Assembly: GCA_946412245.1 (NCBI GenBank)
Contig: CAMKGM010000008.1
Location: 1-64,000, forward strand
DNA: 64,000 bases
Reading direction: 5' to 3'
Source of the DNA: an uncultured Bacteroidales bacterium
GTDB taxonomy: Bacteria > Bacteroidota > Bacteroidia > Bacteroidales > Muribaculaceae
The notes under the pieces are model-generated. The model was given only the letters and a program-made list of their open reading frames with translations. It ran no database searches and had not been told where the DNA came from. A program made the position numbers and the translations under genes. Shown one piece after another: positions 6,787 to 15,938 of this stretch (position 1 is its first letter; each line of letters opens with the position of its first letter).

Positions 6787-9786
6787 ATGCAAACTAAAGG
6801 TTTTATTAAGGTCATAGCCATTGCACTGGTCCTTGTTTGCGCATTCTACCTGTCGTTCTCGTTCGTTGCTAACCACATCGAAGGCAAGGCACAGGACAAG
6901 GCGCTCGCCGTCGCTAAGCTCAAAACACCCGACATGAGCGACAGCACCTACAAGGCTACGTACAACAGCTTTATGGACTCTATTGCGAAAGAGAAAGTGT
7001 ACCTTGGTTACTACACTTTCCAGGAAGTGCGTGAAAAACAATTAGGACTGGGTCTTGACTTGAAGGGCGGTATGAACGTGACCCTTCAGATTTCAGTGCC
7101 CGACATTCTGCGCGCGCTGGCTAACAACAGTAATGACAAAACTTTCAACCAGGCCATCTCGAATGTAGAGAAGAACCGCGCTGCTCAAGACGACTATGTT
7201 GCTTCGTTCTGCAAGGAATATGAAAATCTGGGCGGACGCAACTTGGCTCAAATCTTCCGCGAGGTTCCCGCTGTGCGCGATTTACCCGGCGCAAGCAATG
7301 CTCAGGTGCAAAACATCCTGAAGAAGGAAGTGGACAACATGGTTGACAATTCATATAAGGTATTACGCACGCGTATTGACCGCTTCGGTGTGGTTGCCCC
7401 CAACATCCAGAAACTGCAGAGCACCGGCCGCATTCTGCTGGAGCTCCCGGGCATCAAGGAACCCGAGCGTGTGAAGAAGCTGTTGCAAGGTACCGCCAAC
7501 CTGGAATTCTATGAGACCTACAAGATAAGCGAAATCAGCGAGGACATCAACAACCTGTTTGCTGCCGCTTCAGGCGCTGTGGTTGAGGAACCTGTGGCCG
7601 ATGAGGACATCACCGCCGAGGACGCTGCCAAGGCTAAACCCGAAGAGAAGAAAACTGCTGCTGATGCCAAGGTCGACACTGCCGCCGCTAAGAAGGCTGA
7701 GCCCGCCAAGAAAGCAGCACCTGCCAAGAAGGCTACCGGCAAGACCTTGCCTCAAATGCTGAACTTCAACATGGCCGAATTGTCAAACAGCTGCGTGCTG
7801 GGCCGTGCTGCCGCCACCGACACCGCTCGTGTGAACCAGCTCATCAAGCAATATGCCAACCAGCTGCGTCCCGACTTGAAACTGTGCTGGAGCGTGAAGC
7901 CTCAGGACGAGAAATCGGGCTTGTTTACCCTCGTTGCTTTGAAGAAGCGCCCCGACGGCACCCCCGCCATGACCGGCGATGTGGTGACCAAGGCACAAGG
8001 CGAATTTGACAACATGCAGGGTCAGATTGTGACCATGGAAATGAATGATGAGGGCGCACAGCAGTGGTCTAAACTGACCGGCGACAACATTAACCGCGCC
8101 ATCGCCATCGTTCTTGACGATCAGGTCTATTCTTATCCTAATGTAAACACCAAGATTGACGGTGGTCGTTCACAAATCACGGGTAACTTCAGCGTTGAAG
8201 AGGCTAATGACCTTGCTAACGTGCTCCAATCTGGTAAGATGGTCGCAAAGGTCGATGTGGCCAGCGAGAGTGTGATTGGTCCTTCACTGGGTCAGGAATC
8301 TATCAACAAGGGTTTGATTTCGTTCGTGGTAGCACTCATTCTGCTGATGCTCATGATGGTGCTGGTTTACGGCATCAAGGCCGGTTCAATTGCCAACATT
8401 GGTCTTGTTCTGAACCTGTTCTTCACTATGGGTATTCTTGCCTCGTTCCAGAGCGTGCTTACGCTGCCGGGTATCGCCGGTATCGTGCTGTCGCTGGGTA
8501 TGGCAGTGGATGCCAACGTGCTTATCTTTGAACGCATTAAGGAAGAAATGCGTGCCGGCAAGGGCATGAAGGCTGCTGTGGCCGATGGTTACAAGAACGC
8601 CTTCTCGGCAATCTTCGACGGTAACTTGACAACCATCATCACCGGTGCTATCTTGGCTTATCTGGGTTCAGGCCCGATTCGCGGTTTCGCCATCACCCTG
8701 ATCATCGGCATTTGCTGCTCGTTCTTCACAGCCGTGTTTGTGACCCGCCTCATTCTTGAGCACTGGATTAACAAGAACCGCTTCGGCTATGCCTCCACCA
8801 CTTTCACCACCAGCTGGGCCAAGAACTGGATGCAGAACACCAAGTTCGACTTCATTGGCAAACGCAAAGCTGCTTATACTGCAGTGGTTGCAATCATTGC
8901 TATCATCGTGGCCATGTTCTTCATCCCCGGCCGCGGCTTGAGCCAGGGTATCGACTTCTCGGGTGGTCGCAACTATGTGGTACAATTCGCACAACCTGTG
9001 AGCACCGAGCAACTGGAGCAGAACCTCATTCCGCTGTTCGACGGTGCTAATGTGTCGGTCATCACCATCGACAACAACACCAAGGTGCGCATCTCGACCA
9101 ACTACAAGATTGAGAGCAACGACGCTGCCCTCGACGAAGAAATCTCAAAGAAACTGTACGAAGGTCTCAAGAGTGACCTGAAGGGCATGAGCTTCGAAGA
9201 CTTTAGCGTGAGCAACGAGAATGTGGGTATCGTGCAAACCGAGGTCGTGGGCCCGAGCATCGCATCTGACATGAAGACCGAGGCCATCTGGGCTGTGTTC
9301 TGGTCACTGCTCGCCATGGCTCTCTATATCCTGCTCCGTTTCCGCAACGTGGCATTCTCGATTGGCGCTCTCGCAGCTGTGGCATTCACCGCACTGGTGG
9401 TGATTGGCTTCTACACGCTGCACGGCTTGTTCCCCTTCTCAATGGAGATTGACCAAACATTTATCGCCGCAATCCTGACCGTGATTGGTTATCAGGTGAA
9501 CGATACCGTGGTGGTATTTGACCGTGTGCGTGAGTACAAGAAACTCTATCCCAAGATGGAATCGAAAGAAGTGTTCAATCGCGCTCTTAACAGCACATTG
9601 AGCCGTACGATGATGACCTCTATCAGTACATTGCTCGTGCTGGTGGTGATCTTCATCCTGGGTGGTGAGTCTATCCGTAGCTTCATCTTCGCGATGATTC
9701 TGGGTGTGGTTATCGGTACTTGTGCTTCGCTGTTCATCGCAGCTCCCACAGCACACGCTCTGTCGACCCGCAAGGCTAATAAGTAA
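6787..9786 (+). CDS. secDF: Protein translocase subunit SecDF (fused)
   Basis: Uses the proton gradient to help pull proteins through SecYEG in the inner membrane. The 999-residue fusion begins with a membrane helix (about 7-29) and the GLDLKGGMNV motif of SecD. The SecD membrane block follows from about residue 500 (GLISFVVAL, LGMAVDANVLIFERIKEE). The SecF half starts near 690 (FIGKRKAAY, GIDFSGGRNYVV) and ends with IGYQVNDTVVVFDRVRE. An Ala/Lys/Glu-rich stretch at about 264-319 interrupts the SecD periplasmic domain and looks like a lineage-specific linker. Confidence 0.97.
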   Translation: MQTKGFIKVIAIALVLVCAFYLSFSFVANHIEGKAQDKALAVAKLKTPDMSDSTYKATYNSFMDSIAKEKVYLGYYTFQEVREKQLGLGLDLKGGMNVTLQISVPDILRALANNSNDKTFNQAISNVEKNRAAQDDYVASFCKEYENLGGRNLAQIFREVPAVRDLPGASNAQVQNILKKEVDNMVDNSYKVLRTRIDRFGVVAPNIQKLQSTGRILLELPGIKEPERVKKLLQGTANLEFYETYKISEISEDINNLFAAASGAVVEEPVADEDITAEDAAKAKPEEKKTAADAKVDTAAAKKAEPAKKAAPAKKATGKTLPQMLNFNMAELSNSCVLGRAAATDTARVNQLIKQYANQLRPDLKLCWSVKPQDEKSGLFTLVALKKRPDGTPAMTGDVVTKAQGEFDNMQGQIVTMEMNDEGAQQWSKLTGDNINRAIAIVLDDQVYSYPNVNTKIDGGRSQITGNFSVEEANDLANVLQSGKMVAKVDVASESVIGPSLGQESINKGLISFVVALILLMLMMVLVYGIKAGSIANIGLVLNLFFTMGILASFQSVLTLPGIAGIVLSLGMAVDANVLIFERIKEEMRAGKGMKAAVADGYKNAFSAIFDGNLTTIITGAILAYLGSGPIRGFAITLIIGICCSFFTAVFVTRLILEHWINKNRFGYASTTFTTSWAKNWMQNTKFDFIGKRKAAYTAVVAIIAIIVAMFFIPGRGLSQGIDFSGGRNYVVQFAQPVSTEQLEQNLIPLFDGANVSVITIDNNTKVRISTNYKIESNDAALDEEISKKLYEGLKSDLKGMSFEDFSVSNENVGIVQTEVVGPSIASDMKTEAIWAVFWSLLAMALYILLRFRNVAFSIGALAAVAFTALVVIGFYTLHGLFPFSMEIDQTFIAAILTVIGYQVNDTVVVFDRVREYKKLYPKMESKEVFNRALNSTLSRTMMTSISTLLVLVVIFILGGESIRSFIFAMILGVVIGTCASLFIAAPTAHALSTRKANK

Positions 9787-9832
9787 TGACATATCCTCGC
9801 AAAAAATAATAAAACGAGAATATATACTTCCG

Positions 9833-9870
9833 CAATCGGTCCTCATGCACGAGGGCCGATTGTTTTTTTT
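9833..9870 (+). terminator. Rho-independent terminator of secDF
   Basis: A stem CAATCGG-YCCTC paired with GAGGGCCGATTG around a 6-base loop is followed by eight T. It lies 47 bases after the secDF stop. Confidence 0.93.
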
Positions 9871-10002
9871 GAATAGGACCTTTCTCTTCAGTGAGTGGTT
9901 GAAACCGGGAACCGGTAGGCGGCCGCCATCATGCTTTTCAGGGGGAATTTCAGATTTTGCGATTATTTACTGAAATATTTCTTTAATTGTGGGGGTCAAT
10001 GC

Positions 10003-10033
10003 TTTGTCATTCCATTATAATGTGCTAACTTTG
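10003..10033 (+). promoter_or_regulatory. Promoter of the NhaD-like antiporter gene
   Basis: TTTG (10003-10006), 19 bases, TAACTTTG (10026-10033): a near-perfect Bacteroidetes promoter 47 bases before the ATG. Nothing else is recognised between the secDF terminator and this site. Confidence 0.85.
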
Positions 10034-10080
10034 CACACGCAAAAAGTAAACCTTATAGACAAGTTACACAAAAATATATT

Positions 10081-11415
10081 ATGACAACGCTAACCCTCGC
10101 CATCGTGGCAGTATTCGTTTTCGGCTATGCCTGCATAGCGCTCGAAAGCGTAATTAAAGTAAACAAAGCCGCCATTGCGCTGCTCATGTTCATCTTTTGT
10201 TGGACGTTGTTCATGATAGCTCCCGGCAACTACTTGATCTTGGAACCGGGCGAAGACCTCATCAGAAAAGCCACCGAAATCATTGAGAATCACCTGGGTG
10301 AGACCGCCTCAACGCTATTCTTCTTGATGGGTGCCATGACCATTGTGGAACTTGTGGACCAGAACGGAGGCTTCGACTTTGTACGAACGTCACTGAGCAC
10401 GACCAGCAAGCGTAAACTGCTGTGGAGGATTGTGTTTATGACCTTCTTCCTGAGTTCCATTCTGGACAACCTCACCACCAGCATTGTAATGATTATGGTG
10501 CTGAACAAACTGGTGGGTGAGCGCGCTGACCGCATGATCTATGCCTCCCTGGTAGTGATTGCCGCCAACTCAGGTGGAGCATTCTCACCCATTGGCGATG
10601 TGACCACCATCATGCTATGGAATGCCGGCTCCGTAACATCGACCGGCGTAATAACCGAGATTTTCGTCCCATCGCTCATCTCCATGGTGATTCCCGCCTT
10701 TATCATGCAGTTCTCGCTAAAGGGAAAACTCGTAATGCCTGAGAAAGAAGTGGAAACCGAAGAGCAAGAACTCACATCCCGCGAACGCAAAACGGTGTTC
10801 TTCATGGGTGTGGGCGGCTTGATTTTCGTTCCTATCTTCAAGGGCATCACCGGTCTGCCGCCGTTCATGGGCATCCTGCTCGTGCTGGGTCTGCTGTGGC
10901 TTGTCACCGAGTTCTTCTACGGTCGTCGCAAGGGCGAGAAAAAGAAATTCAAGAAACGCGTCACACGCGTGCTGTCGCGCATCGACATGGGTACCATCCT
11001 GTTCTTCCTGGGCATTCTGATGGCCGTGAGTTGCCTGCAAGAGATTGGCGTGCTGACAGTCACCGGACAGTGGCTGAACACAGTGAGCAATGGCAACCAC
11101 TATGTAGTGACCGGTGCCATTGGGGTCATTTCGAGTATTGTTGACAATGTGCCGCTGGTGGCAGGTTGCATGGGTATGTATGAGATAGCACCGGTGGGCG
11201 ACTTTGCCGTTGACGGCATCTTCTGGCAGTTGTTGGCCTACTGCGCCGGCGTGGGCGGTAGTATGCTCATTATCGGTTCAGCCGCAGGCGTGGTGGTGAT
11301 GGGTTTGGAGCGCATTACCTTCGGGTGGTATCTGAAAAAAGTGACATGGATAGCATTCGTGGGCTATCTGGCGGGCATCATCTGCTACTGGGGCATCAAT
11401 GCCGTGATTCGTTAA
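10081..11415 (+). CDS. nhaD: Sodium/proton antiporter, NhaD type
   Basis: An inner-membrane transporter of the ion transporter superfamily that would expel sodium in exchange for protons. The 444-residue protein has many hydrophobic segments, and the family-typical stretches LDNLTTSIVM, ANSGGAFSPIGDVTTIMLW and VDNVPLVAG. A charged cytoplasmic loop (EKEVETEEQELTSRERK) splits the two halves. It stands alone with its own promoter. Ion specificity is inferred from family. Confidence 0.92.
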   Translation: MTTLTLAIVAVFVFGYACIALESVIKVNKAAIALLMFIFCWTLFMIAPGNYLILEPGEDLIRKATEIIENHLGETASTLFFLMGAMTIVELVDQNGGFDFVRTSLSTTSKRKLLWRIVFMTFFLSSILDNLTTSIVMIMVLNKLVGERADRMIYASLVVIAANSGGAFSPIGDVTTIMLWNAGSVTSTGVITEIFVPSLISMVIPAFIMQFSLKGKLVMPEKEVETEEQELTSRERKTVFFMGVGGLIFVPIFKGITGLPPFMGILLVLGLLWLVTEFFYGRRKGEKKKFKKRVTRVLSRIDMGTILFFLGILMAVSCLQEIGVLTVTGQWLNTVSNGNHYVVTGAIGVISSIVDNVPLVAGCMGMYEIAPVGDFAVDGIFWQLLAYCAGVGGSMLIIGSAAGVVVMGLERITFGWYLKKVTWIAFVGYLAGIICYWGINAVIR

Positions 11416-11716
11416 ATCACTGGTTATTTGGGGTCGCGCTTGTGCGCGGGTGGGCGCATGGGCAAAGGTAAGGGATGGGAGGAGGGATGTAAATGGCAAA
11501 AACGCTTTTCTCAGTAGAAAAGTTGGACAAAAGAGCAGGGCAAAAACGGAATGATACTCCCCTAAAAATGTGAAATTGCTGTATATCAACGATTTGTGGG
11601 TGAAAAATGATACGCTTTTTTTGCCCAAAAAATTTGGATTGTCCATTTTATGGTAGTAATTTTGCACCGAACCAAAAACGCAAAATCAATCAAATGGCAA
11701 TATAATACTATTAGCT
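11416..11716. other. Intergenic region between nhaD and the BspA-like gene
   Basis: No gene or clear terminator is seen. The first 90 bases are G-rich, the remainder AT-rich. The only firm element is the promoter at 11633-11664. Confidence 0.6.
11633..11664 (+). promoter_or_regulatory. Promoter of the BspA-like gene
   Basis: TTTG (11633-11636), 20 bases, TAATTTTG (11657-11664), 52 bases before the start codon. Confidence 0.82.
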
Positions 11717-13717
11717 ATGAAAACTTTCGTAAAAAACCTCATCCTGCTGGCTGCCCTCACCTTCACCACTACTGTTGCCGCTGCGTCTGGATTTGACTAT
11801 GAATATGACTTCAAGGTTGACGGATTATGCTATGTAAAGAAAAGTGATAGTGTGTCTGTCGCGTTGACCTGCGAAAAATATTCAAATGACAATTATTCAT
11901 ATTTGTCTGGAGAGATTGTTATTCCATCTGCGGTGACTTATAATGATGTCACTTATCCGGTCACATCTATAGCTCGTAATGCTTTCACCTACTGCGGTAG
12001 CATTACAAGTGTGATTATTCCCAATACGGTTACCAGTATTGGATCGGAGGCATTCGCTCGCTGCACAGGCTTGATGAATGTATCAATCCCTGAGTCTGTA
12101 ATCGATATTGGCAGCAGCGCTTTCATTAATTGTAGCAGTTTAGTCAGCATTGCAATACCCAATTCGGTTACCACCATTGGTGCTTGCGCTTTTGCTTCTT
12201 GCTCCAGTCTGACTGAAATCAACATTCCCAACATGTTGACGAAAATTGAAAATAGGTTGTTTTCAAATTGTTCAAGTTTAACTAATCTGACTCTACCTAA
12301 TTCGGTTACAGCTATTGACCGTGAGGCTTTTTTATGCTGTGTAAGCTTGTCAAATATTATAATTCCTGATGCAGTCAAAAGTATTGGCAGACTTGCATTT
12401 AGCCGTTGTAGCAGTTTGACAAGCGTGATTATACCCGATTCGGTTACAACTGTGGGTGGGCGTGCGTTCTATGGCTGTGAAGGTTTGGAAAGTGTTTCAA
12501 TAGGAAAAGCGGTAACTTCTGTTGATTCAGAGACTTTTTTGGAATGTCCTAATTTGGTTGAACTCACATGGAACGCCATAGATTGTAAGGGAGAATTAGG
12601 GGCCGTCAATAGTCAACTGAATCGGGTTGTCATTGGTCCCGAAGTGGAAACATTACCAGCCAAGTTTGTGAACTACTCCCAAATAACAAGTTTAGAAATA
12701 CCCAATTCGGTTGTAACCATTGAAGACGAGGCATTCCGTAGCTGCAAGGGGTTGACGAGTATTGCAATACCATCTTCTGTTACCTCAATTGGGCGTGATG
12801 CTTTCATAGAATGTTCGGGGCTTGAGTCAATAGAGGTGGAAGAAACCAATACTCATTACGATTCACGCGAGAATTGCAATGCCATCATCAACTCTGAATC
12901 AAACATTTTGATTTTGGGTTGTATGAACAGTGTTGTACCTAACACCATTGTTGCAATCGGTTATCGTTCGTTCAAGGATTGTATTGGATTAACCAATATT
13001 ACGATTCCCACCTCAGTTGAGAAAATCTCGGGTGACGCGTTTTATGGTTGTAGTAGATTAATGGAAATAACGATACCAAGTTCAGTCACCAGCATTGTTG
13101 GCTATCCTTTTTATGGTTGCAGTGATCTTGCAACGATTGTGGTTGAGGATGAAAATCCAAAATATGATTCCCGCAACAACTGCAATGCCATTATTCAAAC
13201 ATATGGCAATGTGTTGATTGCAGGTTGCAAGAACACGATTGTTCCTAATAATGTAAGAGGCATAGGTGCTTATGCTTTTGGTGGAAACGCCAAATTATCG
13301 AGTGTGAACATTCCAGAATCCATTATATCAATTGGAAACAATGCATTCATTCATTGTACCGCATTGATGGAGATTAAATCATACCCCGACCCTTCTTCTG
13401 TGAGCTTGGGTGGAGGGGTATTCTATAATGTTCCAAAAAATAAGTGTCTTTTGAAGGTCAAGGATGAGTATGTAAACAGTTACAGAAATGCTGACCAATG
13501 GAAAGAACTGATAGTTATAGGTGGCCTTGAAGATGTGTTGATTCCGGGTGATGTGGATGGTAACGATACGGTGAATGTGAGCGATGTGACCACGCTTGTG
13601 AATATGATTCTGGGTACTGTAACCAAAGACCCAGAACGTGCCGACATTGACGGCAACGGTAATGTGAACGTCTCTGACGTGACCGCCCTTATCAACATCA
13701 TCTTGGGCGTCGAGTAA
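11717..13717 (+). CDS. Secreted BspA-like leucine-rich repeat protein with dockerin-like tail
   Basis: A 666-residue exported protein. A signal peptide (about 1-23) precedes a short N-terminal domain and more than a dozen BspA-type (LRR_5) repeats of the form LxxIxIPxSVTxIGxxAFxxCxxL. The C-terminus (about 612-666) carries two Ca-binding dockerin type I-like repeats, DVDGNDTVNVSDVTTLVNMIL and DIDGNGNVNVSDVTALINIIL. BspA-type proteins are often surface adhesins, but no partner is identifiable here. The gene is AT-richer than its neighbours, with its own promoter. Two other proteins in the window have the same tail. Confidence 0.93.
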   Translation: MKTFVKNLILLAALTFTTTVAAASGFDYEYDFKVDGLCYVKKSDSVSVALTCEKYSNDNYSYLSGEIVIPSAVTYNDVTYPVTSIARNAFTYCGSITSVIIPNTVTSIGSEAFARCTGLMNVSIPESVIDIGSSAFINCSSLVSIAIPNSVTTIGACAFASCSSLTEINIPNMLTKIENRLFSNCSSLTNLTLPNSVTAIDREAFLCCVSLSNIIIPDAVKSIGRLAFSRCSSLTSVIIPDSVTTVGGRAFYGCEGLESVSIGKAVTSVDSETFLECPNLVELTWNAIDCKGELGAVNSQLNRVVIGPEVETLPAKFVNYSQITSLEIPNSVVTIEDEAFRSCKGLTSIAIPSSVTSIGRDAFIECSGLESIEVEETNTHYDSRENCNAIINSESNILILGCMNSVVPNTIVAIGYRSFKDCIGLTNITIPTSVEKISGDAFYGCSRLMEITIPSSVTSIVGYPFYGCSDLATIVVEDENPKYDSRNNCNAIIQTYGNVLIAGCKNTIVPNNVRGIGAYAFGGNAKLSSVNIPESIISIGNNAFIHCTALMEIKSYPDPSSVSLGGGVFYNVPKNKCLLKVKDEYVNSYRNADQWKELIVIGGLEDVLIPGDVDGNDTVNVSDVTTLVNMILGTVTKDPERADIDGNGNVNVSDVTALINIILGVE

Positions 13718-13765
13718 ACTAACTCTCGCTGCGCTCGGTTCAAGAACAAATCCATCATATTTTTT

Positions 13766-13990
13766 TATTAGTGTCCGATTAAAAGTCCGTTAGGACTGTC
13801 AAGAACTTAGGCAGGGGTGAAGCCGTAGGCGAGAACCCCTGTCAATTAAGCATATACAACATTAGTCCCGTAGGGACGGCAGAATGTGAATCAATTTTTT
13901 CTGTCGCCCCGACGGGGCTAATGGATAAAATATGCCTTGTTTACAGGGGCTCACGCCCCTGCCTATTCTCACACGCCCCTACGGGGCTTG
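13766..13990. repeat. Hairpin-rich intergenic repeat, copy 2
   Basis: A string of small palindromes: AGTCC-GTTA-GGACT, CAGGGGT/ACCCCTG with an inner GCC-GTA-GGC, AGTCCC-GTA-GGGACT, GCCCC-GAC-GGGGC, CAGGGGC-TCAC-GCCCCTG and GCCCC-TAC-GGGGC. Bases 13766-13922 recur almost unchanged and inverted at 60662-60820; 13900-13966 resembles the left-edge copy. Together with the following 9-base array it fills the gap between the BspA-like gene and folA; no gene is seen. Confidence 0.9.
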
Positions 13991-14004
13991 CAAACTGGGT
14001 GACT

Positions 14005-14053
14005 CGGAGCATTTGGAGTATTCGGAGATCTCGGAGGGCTCGGAGATCTCGGG
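14005..14053. repeat. Tandem array with exact 9-base period (GGAG core)
   Basis: GGAG recurs at 14006, 14015, 14024, 14033 and 14042, then GGGA at 14051, always 9 bases apart, with variable bases between. It follows the hairpin cluster and lies downstream of folA. Confidence 0.85.
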
Positions 14054-14129
14054 ACAAAAAGTGAGGCCACATCTGGGGGTTGGCATCATCGCCAGCCCTC
14101 CTTTTTTCACTCAACTCTAAACTCTAAAT

Positions 14130-14630
14130 TCATTCGTTGCGCACCAGTGTGACGAAGGTGTAGTCGTAGGGGTTGCGGTCGTCGGCCTGATGCTCCTCCT
14201 GGTCCACTTCTTGCCACCGGTCGGGGTCGATGGCAGGGAAGAAAGCATCGGCATCGGGAAAGGTGGCGTGCAGGCGTGTGAGATAGAGGGTGGTAACGCG
14301 GTCGATGGTGGCAGCATAGAGTTGGGCTCCACCTATAATAAAGACATCGCCCGGCATCTCGGCCTTGCGGAGTGCCGCGTCGATGGTGTGTGCCACCGTG
14401 ACGCCCTCGGGGCGATACTTGCGGTTGCGCGTCACCACGATGTTTTGGCGGCCTGGCAGCGGCCCTTTGGGGAACGACTCAAAGGTCTTGCGACCCATCA
14501 CGATGGAGTGCCCCATGGTGAGGTCTTTGAAGTGTTTGAGGTCGGCGGGCAGGTGACACAGCAGGTCGCCATTCTTGCCAATTGCGCCATTTTCGGCCAC
14601 TACCACTATTGCCGAGAGGTTCTTTTTCAT
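14130..14630 (-). CDS. folA: Dihydrofolate reductase
   Basis: Reduces dihydrofolate to tetrahydrofolate with NADPH. At 166 residues it has the usual bacterial length. The N-terminal strand AIVVVAENGAIGKNGDLLCHLPADLKHF holds the substrate-binding acid Asp30 and the NADPH loop; MGRKTFESFP and the later IIGGAQLY match the cofactor motifs. The Trp of the common LPWxLP is replaced by the Cys of LLCHLP. It lies downstream of thyA on the same strand, separated by a 9-base repeat array; ThyA regenerates its substrate. Confidence 0.96.
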   Translation of the reverse strand: MKKNLSAIVVVAENGAIGKNGDLLCHLPADLKHFKDLTMGHSIVMGRKTFESFPKGPLPGRQNIVVTRNRKYRPEGVTVAHTIDAALRKAEMPGDVFIIGGAQLYAATIDRVTTLYLTRLHATFPDADAFFPAIDPDRWQEVDQEEHQADDRNPYDYTFVTLVRNE

Positions 14631-14652
14631 AAGACAGTTGTTAGTTACAGTT

Positions 14653-14725
14653 ATTAGATATTCTAGATTTTCTAGATGTTCTAGATATTCTAGATTCTCT
14701 AGATTTTCTAGGTTTTCTAGACTTA
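14653..14725. repeat. Tandem array with exact 9-base period (CTAG core)
   Basis: CTAG occurs at 14663, 14672, 14681, 14690, 14699, 14708 and 14717, preceded by TTAG at 14654: eight units in strict 9-base register with mostly A/T between. It sits between thyA and folA, about 24 bases ahead of the folA start on the minus strand, so it is probably transcribed. Confidence 0.92.
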
Positions 14726-14784
14726 TAGAGCGGCTAGAAAGACTACCAGTTCCCCTTTCAGGGGGTTAGGGGACTCTCAACCCG

Positions 14785-15579
14785 CTACACTGCAACGGGG
14801 GCCTTGATAGCGGGATAAGGGTCGTAGCCCTCAAGGGTGAAGTCCTCGTACCGGAAGTCGAAGATGCTCTTCACCTCGGGGTTGAGCACCATGCGCGGCA
14901 ACTGCCGCGGCGTGCGGCTCAACTGCAACTGCACCTGATCCAAGTGATTGAGATAGATGTGCGCATCACCAAAAGTGTGTACAAATTCACCAGGCTCCAG
15001 CCCCGTGACCTGCGCCATCATCATGAGCAGCAACGAGTAGGAAGCGATGTTGAAGGGCACGCCCAGAAACAGGTCGGCACTGCGCTGGTAGAGTTGCAGA
15101 CTCAGCTTACCCTCAGCCACATAGAACTGGAAGAGCGAGTGGCACGGAGGCAGTTTCATGCTGGGCACATCGGCCACATTCCAGGCACTCACCATGATGC
15201 GTCGCGAGTCGGGGTTGTGCTTCAGCAAATCCACCACCTGCGCAATCTGGTCGATGGTGCCGCCGTGACCGTCGGGCCAGGAGCGCCACTGGTGGCCATA
15301 GACGGGTCCCAAGTCGCCATTCTCGTCGGCCCACTCGTCCCAAATCGAGACACCATGATCCTTGAGATACTTGATATTGGTATCGCCCTGCAGAAACCAC
15401 AGCAGTTCGTAGATAATTGACTTGAGATGAACCTTTTTGGTGGTGAGCAGCGGGAAACCGTCGGCCAGGTTGCAACGCAACTGATAGCCAAAGATACTCT
15501 TGGTTCCGGTGCCGGTGCGGTCGGTCTTGAGGGTGCCGTTCTGCATCACATGACGCAGCAGGTCGAGATATTGCTTCAT
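14785..15579 (-). CDS. thyA: Thymidylate synthase
   Basis: Methylates dUMP to dTMP using methylene-tetrahydrofolate. At 264 residues it equals the E. coli enzyme in length; catalytic Cys146 sits in [12 protein letters not shown], and the dUMP-binding RRIMVSAWN and later [14 protein letters not shown] motifs are intact. It pairs with folA 154 bases downstream, and has its own promoter at 15609-15640. Confidence 0.97.
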   Translation of the reverse strand: MKQYLDLLRHVMQNGTLKTDRTGTGTKSIFGYQLRCNLADGFPLLTTKKVHLKSIIYELLWFLQGDTNIKYLKDHGVSIWDEWADENGDLGPVYGHQWRSWPDGHGGTIDQIAQVVDLLKHNPDSRRIMVSAWNVADVPSMKLPPCHSLFQFYVAEGKLSLQLYQRSADLFLGVPFNIASYSLLLMMMAQVTGLEPGEFVHTFGDAHIYLNHLDQVQLQLSRTPRQLPRMVLNPEVKSIFDFRYEDFTLEGYDPYPAIKAPVAV

Positions 15580-15608
15580 GAGAATGTTATTTTCAAGTTT
15601 TGCTTATG

Positions 15609-15640
15609 CAAAAATACTGAAAAAAATCCACACAGGCAAA
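15609..15640 (-). promoter_or_regulatory. Promoter of thyA (and probably folA)
   Basis: Minus strand TTTG (15637-15640), 20 bases, TATTTTTG (15609-15616). Confidence 0.78.
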
Positions 15641-15938
15641 CCAAGCACAAAAACAGGGTGAAAAACCACCAAAAAACAAAATCACACCCAAAGCCTACCG
15701 AAAAAACACAAAAATTTACAAAACCAAATAATTTTACAAATTTTCACAATTTCAAGAAATGTAGTATTTATCGGCATTCTCGAGGGGTTGTTAATAACTT
15801 TTTGTGTAGAAATGAAAATTTTGTGCTGTTTTGATTTGTAAACTTCGGCAAATTATTGCTAACTTTACAAGCAAAATCAATTAAGGTTGCCGTCAGGCTC
15901 CTTTTTTATTCACTATCAACCGCTTTACCGCCCTCAAC
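15641..15938. other. A-rich divergent gap between thyA and rsmH
   Basis: Dominated by A-runs on the plus strand. No mraZ or other gene fits; the open frame crossing it shadows thyA. The dcw promoter lies near its right end. Confidence 0.6.
15835..15867 (+). promoter_or_regulatory. Candidate promoter of the dcw cluster
   Basis: TTTG (15835-15838), 21 bases, TAACTTTA (15860-15867), one mismatch from TAnnTTTG, 71 bases before the rsmH ATG. Confidence 0.62.

Noticed and set aside
13718-14129. CRISPR array or insertion sequence
   Set aside because: The palindromes differ in sequence and spacing, there are no uniform spacers, and no transposase frame or terminal repeats are seen.
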